Source of the DNA: Mucilaginibacter sp. CSA2-8R
Lineage (GTDB): Bacteria > Bacteroidota > Bacteroidia > Sphingobacteriales > Sphingobacteriaceae
Length of the DNA stretch: 64,000 bases
Assembly (NCBI RefSeq): GCF_038806765.1
Contig: NZ_CP152389.1
Location: forward strand, 186,001-250,000
Direction of reading: 5' to 3'
Shown: positions 26,739 to 34,613 of the stretch, piece by piece
Layout: every line of letters starts with the position of its first letter
How positions within the stretch are numbered: the stretch's first letter is position 1
Program-made: the position numbers and the translations under genes
The notes under the pieces: model-generated
The model's database searches: none
Seen by the model: only the letters and a program-made list of their open reading frames with translations
Told to the model about the DNA's origin: nothing

Positions 26739-27089
26739 CTACTTAAACATTTTGCTAATAAGCAGGTTAACAATCGGCTTTTCTATTTTTGACTTTGCAA
26801 AAATAAAGACGAGTGCAATAATCAGGTAAAACAAAGCCACTACTCCAAAGCCCTTCCAGGCAGCGCCCATTACCTCACCTAAAAATAAGGCTAATGTAAA
26901 GGTTGCAAATAAAAAGGTGAGTAGAAGGCTTATGGTAACCACTACTACCGTGACCAAACTAGCCGCTACGGAGGTGCTTTTTTCAATCGCTTTATACTTT
27001 GATAAAGTAAAGCGGGTTTCAATGTACTCCTTTAACTGGTCAAGTATGGGTGGTTGTAATGGCTGTTCTGCTTCTTTGGTTTCTTCCAT
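26739..27089 (-). CDS. phage holin superfamily-like membrane protein (DUF1469 type)
   Basis: A 116-residue protein with a cytoplasmic amphipathic segment (LDQLKEYIETRFTLSKYKAIEKS), then two long transmembrane helices (about 45-70 and 78-100) and a basic end (KSKIEKPIVNLLISKMFK). This arrangement is that of the Actinobacterial holin/DUF1469 group, which are chromosomal envelope proteins and not evidence of a prophage. Middle gene of a three-gene operon, 49 bases after YtxH. Confidence 0.78.
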   Translation of the reverse strand: MEETKEAEQPLQPPILDQLKEYIETRFTLSKYKAIEKSTSVAASLVTVVVVTISLLLTFLFATFTLALFLGEVMGAAWKGFGVVALFYLIIALVFIFAKSKIEKPIVNLLISKMFK

Positions 27090-27138
27090 CTAAAAATTAG
27101 ATTAATCCCGAAGGATGTGGTTTCAGGAATAACTTAAT

Positions 27139-27474
27139 TTATGCGTGTTCAAGATCGTCTTGATAATCCTGTTCAGCGCCGTTCAGTTTAGTTTTAATAT
27201 TATCTACCACTTTAGATTTTAATGAAGATAACTTATCTATTTCTGATGCGGCCGTTTCTTTAATGGTATCACTTAAGTTATTTAACGACTCTGATAATTT
27301 ATCGCGCGTGTCGGTGCCTTTATCAGGAGCAAATAAAATGCCCAGTGCAGCACCGGCCGCTAAACCAGCTAAAAGAGCCAAGGCTACTTTGCCTGCATCG
27401 CCCAAACCATCGTCTTTTTTTACTTTAAAACTTGGTATTTTTTTGATTAGGTCAGCTACGTCTTTTGTATTCAT
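27139..27474 (-). CDS. YtxH domain protein
   Basis: A 111-residue protein with one Ala/Gly-rich membrane segment (ALALLAGLAAGAALGILFAPDKG, given here as residues about 30-52) followed by an amphipathic helical tail with DKLSESLNNLSD and KIKTKLNGAEQD-like repeats. That is the YtxH family layout, associated with general stress in other phyla. It is the first gene of the operon with the holin-like and unknown proteins. No exact -7 box is visible; TATCTTAG, one base off, lies upstream on the minus strand. Confidence 0.85.
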   Translation of the reverse strand: MNTKDVADLIKKIPSFKVKKDDGLGDAGKVALALLAGLAAGAALGILFAPDKGTDTRDKLSESLNNLSDTIKETAASEIDKLSSLKSKVVDNIKTKLNGAEQDYQDDLEHA

Positions 27475-27546
27475 GGTGATTAAAATTTAATGTTGTAACC
27501 AGTTATCTAAGTAACGACTAAGATAAAGCTTTGTTTATATCGATTG

Positions 27547-28599
27547 TTAAAATTGTTCATCGTCTGGTGTGGCACGGATCCTTTCCAGTCGTTCTGCCGC
27601 CATCCGGTTCGTTTCATAAATCTCGGTCAAGAGTATAAAGTACGACAAAAGTACCGGACCAAATACCAGGCCCAGAATACCAAATAAAGGTAAGCCGATA
27701 AATACCCCTATAATAGAGATAACCGGATGAGTATTAGCTATTCTTTTGTTGATTATCATGCGCAGTACATGATCTAAATTGCCAATAAACAGCAGTCCAT
27801 AAGCCATAATAAACACACCCGACCAAGTTCGGCCAATAAGCATTAAGTACAACCCTGCAGGGATAGATAAAGTTGGTGCACCCACCACTGGTAAAAAAGA
27901 AATAAAAGTGGCAATCACACCCCAAAATATCGCATCCGGAAGGCCAACAATCCAAAATCCGTTAGCCAGCAAAAAGCCTTGTACCAGCGAAATGATGCCT
28001 TGGCCTAAAACGTTAGAGTAAGTAGAGTTCTTTAGAGCAGTGGCAAATTTAAGAGCATGTTGCTCGCTGAAAGGAGCATACCTGAGTAATCCGGCCTCAA
28101 ACTCGCGTAATTGCGCTAACATAAAATACAGCAAAAAGTAAAGCACCAACAATGTTAAAATAATGTTGGCTGCACTTCCTAATATGGATGGGAACAGGTC
28201 GGCTGCATAGGTGCCGAGCTTTTTAAGTGTGTCTTCAGCAAAACGGGGCTGACTCAGGTATTCGGCCGTTACCATGTCAATTTTATCCACCCATGAGTCA
28301 ATAGGCAGTGAGCTGGTTTTAAAGCTGATAATTTTTTCGATCACCATAATGCTCAGCAGTAAAAAAGGAATTACGATGGCAATAAGTGAAATAAAAATGA
28401 TGAGCAGGGCAGACAAAGTAGCATTCCACCTGCGTTTTTCGGTTAAGTGCAGATAAAGAGGCCTAAACATTACATACAGCACAATAGCGCCGAGTATGGC
28501 ACTAAAAATAGTACTCAGGGCATATAGCAAAAAACAGCCAAGCACAATGATGCTTACCAGTACAATATTATTACGCTGCTGATAACTAAAAACGGGCAT
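27547..28599 (-). CDS. AI-2E family transporter (PerM/TqsA type)
   Basis: A 350-residue inner membrane protein with about eight hydrophobic segments in the PerM pattern: three N-terminal helices, a soluble loop (about 90-140), then the C-terminal bundle with the conserved PVVGAPTLSIPAGLY (about 236-250), NLDHVLRMIINKRI (about 275-288) and HPVISIIGVFIGLPLFG. Members include the Escherichia coli AI-2 exporter TqsA but also Na+/H+ antiporters, so the substrate is uncertain. It stands between two hairpins and is probably monocistronic. Confidence 0.9.
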   Translation of the reverse strand: MPVFSYQQRNNIVLVSIIVLGCFLLYALSTIFSAILGAIVLYVMFRPLYLHLTEKRRWNATLSALLIIFISLIAIVIPFLLLSIMVIEKIISFKTSSLPIDSWVDKIDMVTAEYLSQPRFAEDTLKKLGTYAADLFPSILGSAANIILTLLVLYFLLYFMLAQLREFEAGLLRYAPFSEQHALKFATALKNSTYSNVLGQGIISLVQGFLLANGFWIVGLPDAIFWGVIATFISFLPVVGAPTLSIPAGLYLMLIGRTWSGVFIMAYGLLFIGNLDHVLRMIINKRIANTHPVISIIGVFIGLPLFGILGLVFGPVLLSYFILLTEIYETNRMAAERLERIRATPDDEQF

Positions 28600-28622
28600 G
28601 GCTGAGGGTCAAACTTTTAAGT

Positions 28623-28661
28623 AAACAAAAAAGCGCTGTAATGTTCAGCGCTTTTTTGTTT
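28623..28661 (-). terminator. terminator of the NtrC-type regulator operon
   Basis: A perfect 16-bp stem (28623-28638 with 28646-28661) and a 7-base loop, with A and T tracts on both sides, 21 bases past the stop of the 68-aa gene. Confidence 0.88.
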
Positions 28662-28682
28662 AAACTTAAGTTGGGCTTAATT

Positions 28683-28889
28683 TTAGATGCCCTGTACTAA
28701 ATTGTTGATTTTTGCACAGCTCATGGTAATCGTATCCATATAAAACAGTGCATCATCTGATGGGTGTTCAATTTCGTAGCGCAGTTGTTCTAAAGCCAGA
28801 TTAATGTTAGAAAGCTGGTTTTTAACATCGTGCTTAAAATTGCGCAGCTGATCTTCGGTAATTTGCTTTTGTGGATCCTGCCCGTTCAT
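28683..28889 (-). CDS. 68-residue DHp-like (histidine phosphotransfer-like) protein
   Basis: A small helical protein. NFKHDVKNQLSNINLALEQL (about 17-36) looks like a histidine kinase H-box with the phospho-acceptor candidate His20, and YMDTITMSCAKINNLVQGI (about 50-68) looks like the second helix of the dimerisation hairpin. The ATP-binding domain is absent and there is no room for one: the chain ends at the hairpin. Its ATG directly abuts the stop of the sigma-54 response regulator (TAAATG), so the pair is coupled. It may be a phosphotransfer or dimerisation partner, or a decoy that holds the regulator. The family assignment rests on motif likeness alone. Confidence 0.75.
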   Translation of the reverse strand: MNGQDPQKQITEDQLRNFKHDVKNQLSNINLALEQLRYEIEHPSDDALFYMDTITMSCAKINNLVQGI

Positions 28890-30335
28890 TTATTTGTTTA
28901 AGTTAATAGCCTTCATTTTATTATATAGCGTTTTCCGGTCTATTTTTAATATTTCGGCCGCTTTGGTTTTGTTGAAGTTTACCTGACGCAAAACTTGTAA
29001 AATTGTTTCATACTCGGCCTCTAAAGCTGCATTTTTTAAGTCGGGCCTTACATCTTTAACTGTCGGTGTAATTGAGCTGTTGTTTAGAGTTAAAGATGTT
29101 TCATGAGTGTGTATTCTATCAAAAGCAAGCATTTCAAGCGGCAATGCTTTCATCTGTATTTCATCACCCTCAGTAAGTAAAGTAGCACGCCTAACCACGT
29201 TTTTAAGCTCGCGGATATTGCCTTGCCAGCGGTAGGTTCTAAAACATTCTATTACCTCGGGCGAGAAGGCAACCACATTACGGTTAAGTTCTTGGTTAGC
29301 GCTTTTTAAAAAGTGGCTGGCCAGTTGTACCACATCATTATCGCGCTCACGTAACGGTGGCATGTGGATGCTGAATTCGTTAAAGCGATGGTATAAATCT
29401 TCTCTGAAACGGCCTTTGTTGATGGCGTCCTGTAAATTTTCGTTAGTAGCTACAATAATGCGCACATCCAGATCAATCTCTTTGGTTGAGCCAATGCGTT
29501 TAACCTTGCGTTCCTGTACAGTGCGCAGCAGGGCAGCCTGAATATCATACGATAAATTGCCCACTTCATCTAAAAATAAAGTGCCGCCATTGGCCATTTC
29601 AAAGTGGCCGATTTTAGTGTATAGTGCGCCGGTAAACGAACCTTTTTCGTGGCCGAAAAATTCGCTTTGTGCCAGTTCTTTCGTCAGCGAGCCGCAGTCC
29701 ATCGCTACAAACGGCTGATCGCGACGAGGGCTGTTTTGATGTATACTTTTTGCAACCGATTCTTTACCGGTACCGCTCTCACCCATAATAATAACGCTGT
29801 AGTTAGTAGGCGATACCAGCTCAATTTGTCTTAACAGTTCTTTAGATGCTGAGCTACTGCCCGTTACAAATTCGTTTGAAAAGGTAACCGATCTGCTTTT
29901 TTCCCGGGTCTGTTTTGGGTTATTTGCGCCTGTGACTGCAATTGTTTCCTGTGCTGCCGAATGGAATAGCGCATGGTGGGTTTCAATGGCCTTATTAATG
30001 GTGGTTAATATCTCGTCAGGATACAGCGGCTTGGTGATATAATCATAAGCACCCATTTTAATAAGCTCCACGGCCATCTTGATATCAGAGTAGCCGGTAA
30101 TAATAATCACCCCGGTTTCCGGATACTGGGCTTTAATAATCTTCAGCATCTCTCGACCATCGGTATCTTCCAGTCGGTAGTCGCACAGTACCAGATTATA
30201 ATTATTAGTTTTTAAGTGTTCTAACCCTATACTTCCGCTTGATGCTGTGTGCACCTCAAAATTGTTGCGCGTCAAAAATTTTGACAGCAACAATGCGGTG
30301 TTAACTTCATCATCAATGATTAGAATTCTGTTCAT
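28890..30335 (-). CDS. NtrC-family sigma-54-dependent response regulator
   Basis: A 481-residue transcription activator. Receiver domain about 1-120 with acidic DD at 8-9, phospho-acceptor Asp52 and Lys in YDYITKPLYP. The AAA+ domain has Walker A GESGTGKES near 184, the sigma-54 contact loop as GSFTGA (Ser in place of Ala of GAFTGA), Walker B GGTLFLDEVGNL, and the arginine finger region. A C-terminal Fis-type HTH (TKAAEILKIDRKTLYNKMK) follows. It should activate sigma-54 promoters after phosphorylation. Its usual kinase partner is not adjacent; instead a DHp-like small protein follows directly. The NtrY-like kinase in this window (53757-57500) is a distant candidate. Confidence 0.95.
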   Translation of the reverse strand: MNRILIIDDEVNTALLLSKFLTRNNFEVHTASSGSIGLEHLKTNNYNLVLCDYRLEDTDGREMLKIIKAQYPETGVIIITGYSDIKMAVELIKMGAYDYITKPLYPDEILTTINKAIETHHALFHSAAQETIAVTGANNPKQTREKSRSVTFSNEFVTGSSSASKELLRQIELVSPTNYSVIIMGESGTGKESVAKSIHQNSPRRDQPFVAMDCGSLTKELAQSEFFGHEKGSFTGALYTKIGHFEMANGGTLFLDEVGNLSYDIQAALLRTVQERKVKRIGSTKEIDLDVRIIVATNENLQDAINKGRFREDLYHRFNEFSIHMPPLRERDNDVVQLASHFLKSANQELNRNVVAFSPEVIECFRTYRWQGNIRELKNVVRRATLLTEGDEIQMKALPLEMLAFDRIHTHETSLTLNNSSITPTVKDVRPDLKNAALEAEYETILQVLRQVNFNKTKAAEILKIDRKTLYNKMKAINLNK

Positions 30336-30545
30336 ATTAATAACTTTTTGCCATTGCTCAATATCAAGTGGGCAATGTTATCTACAAAAATGGGAAAATT
30401 TGCAACAATTTAGCAATAGTTATTTATGAATCAATACTATGAATTGATATTTATATAATCTTAATATCTATTAACAAAGACTATAATACTTTTAGTGGTG
30501 CAGGCAATACGTAATTGCGAAGTACTTAAAAGCATCAAATTTTGC

Positions 30546-30553
30546 TACTTTTG
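30546..30553 (+). promoter_or_regulatory. -7 box of glnS
   Basis: TACTTTTG fits the consensus and lies 16 bases before the ATG at 30570. It lies inside any longer reading from 30495 and so supports the shorter protein. Confidence 0.55.
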
Positions 30554-30569
30554 CTTAGTTACTATTCTT

Positions 30570-32237
30570 ATGAGCGAAGAAAGATCACTGAATTTTATTG
30601 AAGAAATTGTTGAGGACGATTTACAGTCTGGCAAAAATAATGGCCGTATACATACCCGTTTCCCGCCCGAGCCTAACGGATACCTGCATATCGGGCATGC
30701 AAAGTCTATTTGTCTTAATTTTGGGCTGGCTAAGCGTTACAACGGCAAAACTAATCTCCGTTTTGATGATACCAACCCTGTTACCGAAGATACTGAATAC
30801 GTAGAAAGCATAAAGGCCGACGTGCGCTGGTTAGGTTTTGAGTGGGCCAACGAGCTTTACGCATCTGATTACTTTGATGTACTGTACGCCTTTGCTTTGA
30901 ATTTAATAAAACAAGGTTTGGCTTATGTGGATGACAGTACACCCGAAGAAATTGCCGCCCAAAAAGGCACGCCTACCGAACCTGGTGTAGCTAATCAATA
31001 CCGCAGCCGCTCTATCGAAGAAAACGTGCAGCTGTTTGAAGATATGAAAGCCGGCAAATATCCGGATGGAGCTAAAGTGTTGCGTGCCAAGGTAGATATG
31101 GCATCGCCTAACATGCATATGCGCGATCCCATCATGTACCGCATCAAACACGCGCACCATCACCGTACCGGCGATAAATGGTGTATTTACCCAATGTATG
31201 ATTTTGCTCATGGGCAATCAGACGCTATTGAGGAAATTACCCATTCTATTTGTACGCTCGAGTTTATCCCTCACCGCCCGTTGTATGAGTGGTTTATTGA
31301 TAAGTTAGAGATTTTTCCTTCGAGGCAGTACGAGTTTGCCCGCTTAAACCTTACTTATACCGTAATGAGCAAGCGCAAATTGCTGCAGCTGGTAAATGAA
31401 GGCCATGTAGAAGACTGGGACGATCCGCGGATGCCAACTATCAGTGGTTTACGTCGCCGTGGCTATACCCCAGCCTCTGTACGGGATTTTTGTGAGCGTA
31501 TTGGCGTAGCCAAGCGCGAAAACCTGATTGATGTGGGTTTGCTGGAATTTTGCATCCGTGAGGATTTAAATAAAACAGCCTGGCGCCGTATGGCCGTGTT
31601 AGACCCTATTAAACTGGTGATTACTAATTACCCGGCCGGGCAAACCGAAACCTTGCATGGCGAAAATAACCCGGAGGTTGAGGGTGGCGAAGGCGGTCGT
31701 GATATCCCATTCAGTAGCGAATTGTATATTGAGCGCGAAGACTTTATGGAAATAGCGCCGAAGAAATTTTTTAGGCTGGCACCTGGCTTGATGGTGAGGT
31801 TAAAGAATGCGTATATTGTAAAGTGCGAAGACTTTGTAAAGGATGCTGACGGCAACGTAACTGAAGTGCATTGTACATACATCTCCGAATCAAAATCGGG
31901 TCAGGATACCAGTGGTATTAATGTAAAAGGCACTATCCATTGGGTTAGTGTTGCACATGCTAAAACAGCCGAAGTAAGATTGTATGACCGCTTGTTTAAA
32001 TCTGAAAATCCTGCTGCCGAAGAAGGTGATTTTAAAGATGATTTAAACCCTAACAGCATACAGGTGATCTCTGCTTTTGTAGAGCCCGATTTAGCTACAG
32101 CCCTGCCGGGTAAAGGTTACCAGTTTATTCGTAAAGGTTATTTTACTTTAGATAAGTTATCAACCGATGATAAGCTGGTGTTTAACCGTACCGTTACCCT
32201 GAAAGATGCCTGGGCTAAAGAAGTGAAAAAAGGATAA
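30570..32237 (+). CDS. glnS: glutaminyl-tRNA synthetase
   Basis: Charges tRNA(Gln) with glutamine, so this organism need not rely on transamidation for it. From the ATG at 30570 it has 555 residues, like Escherichia coli GlnRS (about 554). Class I signatures: HIGH as GYLHIGHAK (about 39-47) and KMSKS as VMSKRKL near 265-271. The GlnRS-specific [15 protein letters not shown] start, FDDTNP, and [17 protein letters not shown] are visible, followed by the two beta-barrel anticodon-binding domains. An in-frame extension from 30495 is rejected because it contains the -7 box. A 22-bp hairpin terminator follows. Confidence 0.97.
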   Translation: MSEERSLNFIEEIVEDDLQSGKNNGRIHTRFPPEPNGYLHIGHAKSICLNFGLAKRYNGKTNLRFDDTNPVTEDTEYVESIKADVRWLGFEWANELYASDYFDVLYAFALNLIKQGLAYVDDSTPEEIAAQKGTPTEPGVANQYRSRSIEENVQLFEDMKAGKYPDGAKVLRAKVDMASPNMHMRDPIMYRIKHAHHHRTGDKWCIYPMYDFAHGQSDAIEEITHSICTLEFIPHRPLYEWFIDKLEIFPSRQYEFARLNLTYTVMSKRKLLQLVNEGHVEDWDDPRMPTISGLRRRGYTPASVRDFCERIGVAKRENLIDVGLLEFCIREDLNKTAWRRMAVLDPIKLVITNYPAGQTETLHGENNPEVEGGEGGRDIPFSSELYIEREDFMEIAPKKFFRLAPGLMVRLKNAYIVKCEDFVKDADGNVTEVHCTYISESKSGQDTSGINVKGTIHWVSVAHAKTAEVRLYDRLFKSENPAAEEGDFKDDLNPNSIQVISAFVEPDLATALPGKGYQFIRKGYFTLDKLSTDDKLVFNRTVTLKDAWAKEVKKG

Positions 32238-32256
32238 TATTATCTCATCTTTCCAT

Positions 32257-32302
32257 ACAAAACAACAAAGGTAGGCCGCACGGCCTACCTTTGTTGTTTT
32301 GT
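32257..32302. terminator. bidirectional terminator, glnS / DinB-like gene
   Basis: A perfect 22-bp inverted repeat (32257-32278 with 32281-32302) with only two bases between arms; the real loop must be larger. It serves two converging genes. Confidence 0.92.
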
Positions 32303-32325
32303 GAAATGTCGGTATTTTCAGGAGC

Positions 32326-32871
32326 TTAATTAAACCATTGTTTCATGGTTTGGGTAATGTGTGCCAAATGATGGTTGCTATGCCAGGCATACATGGCTAC
32401 CGAAAGATGCAAGGTGTAGGTAATATTTCTTTCAGGATGAAAAAAGGTACGTTGCCATTGCTCTTCGTTAAAGCTCTCGAATAAAGCCACCATATGCTGG
32501 TGTATACCTTCCAGCATTTTTAATGATGATTCTAAAGGTAATTTAACGTCGGCTTGTGTAGCCCATGCGGCTTCATCGTAACCCTTAATGGTGGGATTTT
32601 CTTCGGTGAGCGCCAGCTTAATGCGAGTGAGCGCATTCATGTGGCTATCGGCTAAATGATGCACCACTTGTTGCAAAGTCCAGCCGCCGGGCCGGTAAGT
32701 AGTATTAAGCTGTGTGCTGTTTAATTGAACAACCACAGCTCGTAAGCGAGCAGGTAAAGTTTTGATGGTTTCAATACATTGCTCAATATATTCGGGCGTA
32801 TAAGTTTCGGGCGCTTTAAACTTTCCGGTGGGGTAGCGTAGCTGCTCATCGTTTAGTATTGTTGTAGACAT
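32326..32871 (-). CDS. DinB-like metal-dependent protein, YfiT bacillithiol transferase type
   Basis: A 181-residue four-helix protein. The marks RYPTGKFKAP at the N-terminus, YRPGGWTLQQVVHHLADSHMNA (about 59-80) and SNHHLAHIT (about 164-172) match the YfiT group of the DinB superfamily, whose three His coordinate a metal. Relatives are thiol-S-transferases; whether this organism makes bacillithiol cannot be told here. It starts nine bases after the amidase stop, so it is the second gene of a pair. Confidence 0.86.
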   Translation of the reverse strand: MSTTILNDEQLRYPTGKFKAPETYTPEYIEQCIETIKTLPARLRAVVVQLNSTQLNTTYRPGGWTLQQVVHHLADSHMNALTRIKLALTEENPTIKGYDEAAWATQADVKLPLESSLKMLEGIHQHMVALFESFNEEQWQRTFFHPERNITYTLHLSVAMYAWHSNHHLAHITQTMKQWFN

Positions 32872-32879
32872 GTGACTAT

Positions 32880-34559
32880 TTAGCTTTTAAAGTTTAAAGA
32901 TGGATGCTTTTTATGAAAATCAGTAGCATCCTGGTAAATTTTAGCTGCCTGTAACAGCTTGCTCTCGCCAAACAACTGTCCCATAAACGTAATACTCATA
33001 GGGCGGCCGCTCGCGTTAAAGCCATTAGGCAATACCACACACGGGTTGCCGGTTAAATTAGTCATCGATAAATTTAAACTGAAGGATGGCGTAATGTACA
33101 AATCAAGCCCTTTCAGTTTTTCGTACCATTCTTGAATTAATAAGGTGCGGGCACGGTTAGCCTGTATATATTCGGCTGCTGAAATAAATTGCGAGGCCCG
33201 AAAAATATTGGGCCAGGCGTTTTTGTTTTGCTGCACCAACTGGTCGTCGCGGTGCGAAAGCACCAATTCCTGGAAGGCGGCCCCTGCTTCGGCATCCAGC
33301 ACAAATGTCATGGCCCCTATTGGCATCTTAGGATATTCGATAGGTACAAGCTCAGCACCCAATTCTTTTAGTTTGGCAAGGGTGGCCGAGTCGGTGGCAT
33401 GGTTTTGTGAACGGCGTTCAAAGTCGTTTTTAACGTAGCCAATCTTGTAGCCTTTCAGGCTCTTTACAGTGCCGTCGTAATTAAATGATGCAGCTATGGT
33501 GCTCAGGTCTTTGCCGTCGGTGCCTTGTATGGTGTTAAATACAATAGCAGCATCTTCAACACTGCGAGTAATAGGGCCTAGTTTATCCATGCTCCAGCTT
33601 AGGGCCATAGCGCCGTATTTGCTCACTCTGCCAAACGATGGGCGCAGGCCGGTATCGCCGCATTCGGTTGATGGAGATACAATTGAGCCTAAAGTTTCTG
33701 ATCCAATGGCATAAGGCAAGCACCCGGCACTTACTGCCGAGGCCGAGCCGGCAGAAGAGCCGCTCGAGCCGCGCTTAACGTCCCAGGGGTTGCGGGTTTT
33801 GCCGCCAAACCAAACATCGCCCATAGCCAGCTCGCCTAAAGTGGTTTTGGCAATCAAAATGCCTCCGGCAGCTTCCAGTTTATTTACCACCGTAGCATTA
33901 ACGTTAAGCTGTTGATTTTGGTAAGCCACTGAACCAAACGTTGTTTTATAATCTTTTTGGGCCAGCAAATCTTTTACACCAAATGGGATGCCGTGCAATA
34001 CGCCACGGTAGTGCCCGGCTTTGATTTCGACATCTGCTTCGGCTGCTTTTTGCAGGGCACGTTCTTCGGTAATGGTTACTGCAAAAAACAGTTGTGGATT
34101 GTATTGCTTTAAGCGGTCTATAAAAAACCGGGTAAGTTCTACGCTGGTAATTTGCTTGCTTTTAACCAGATCGGCCAGTTGCCTGATGGTGTAAAAGGCA
34201 AGCTCATTTTTATCGGCAGGTAGTTTTGTGCCTGTGGTCTTGCTCATTTTAAACCCGTCTTGTTTGTCGGGATTAACAAAACCTACAGGTACCGGGTTAA
34301 AATTGAGCGCAGGCACTACGCTATTGGGCATGTTCAGTTTGTGCAGACTCTCGTAAGAACTGCTGAAGTTATTGAGCATGTTCAGCATCGAATCGGCCTG
34401 CGGCGGAGTAAATTGCTGACCGATAATTTTCTCTGCCTCTTGCACTACACTGGTGGTGATAGGCACCTGCTCCCAATGTTTAATTACAAAAGCACCCGAT
34501 AAAAAGCCAACAGCGCCTACTGCAGATAACGTCAAATATTTTGTTACACAATATTTCAT
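32880..34559 (-). CDS. amidase signature family enzyme, membrane-anchored or exported
   Basis: A 559-residue Ser-cisSer-Lys amidase. An N-terminal hydrophobic segment (about 8-28) acts as a signal anchor; about 90 residues of linker precede the catalytic domain. The triad is visible: Lys in IPFGVKDLL, cis-Ser in the Gly/Ser-rich GSSGSSAGSASA, and nucleophile Ser in GSETLGSIVSP. Related to GatA-like amidases but not part of a gatCAB cluster, so tRNA transamidation is unlikely; glnS nearby agrees. The natural amide substrate is unknown. Divergent from the FAD gene across 54 bases. Confidence 0.88.
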   Translation of the reverse strand: MKYCVTKYLTLSAVGAVGFLSGAFVIKHWEQVPITTSVVQEAEKIIGQQFTPPQADSMLNMLNNFSSSYESLHKLNMPNSVVPALNFNPVPVGFVNPDKQDGFKMSKTTGTKLPADKNELAFYTIRQLADLVKSKQITSVELTRFFIDRLKQYNPQLFFAVTITEERALQKAAEADVEIKAGHYRGVLHGIPFGVKDLLAQKDYKTTFGSVAYQNQQLNVNATVVNKLEAAGGILIAKTTLGELAMGDVWFGGKTRNPWDVKRGSSGSSAGSASAVSAGCLPYAIGSETLGSIVSPSTECGDTGLRPSFGRVSKYGAMALSWSMDKLGPITRSVEDAAIVFNTIQGTDGKDLSTIAASFNYDGTVKSLKGYKIGYVKNDFERRSQNHATDSATLAKLKELGAELVPIEYPKMPIGAMTFVLDAEAGAAFQELVLSHRDDQLVQQNKNAWPNIFRASQFISAAEYIQANRARTLLIQEWYEKLKGLDLYITPSFSLNLSMTNLTGNPCVVLPNGFNASGRPMSITFMGQLFGESKLLQAAKIYQDATDFHKKHPSLNFKS

Positions 34560-34613
34560 TCAATACTAAAGGTTTGCCCTAATTTAGCACATCGAACCTG
34601 ATTTAACCGTTCT

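Noticed and set aside
26739..27089. Prophage suggested by a holin-like protein
   Set aside because: No endolysin, capsid, tail or integrase gene is near; chromosomal holin-like proteins next to YtxH are ordinary in this phylum.
30495..30569. 25-codon extension of GlnS
   Set aside because: It includes the -7 box and lacks similarity to GlnRS N-termini.
32880..34559. Amidase as GatA of a tRNA transamidation complex
   Set aside because: It has a membrane anchor and no gatB or gatC neighbour, and glnS is present 300 bases beyond the next gene.
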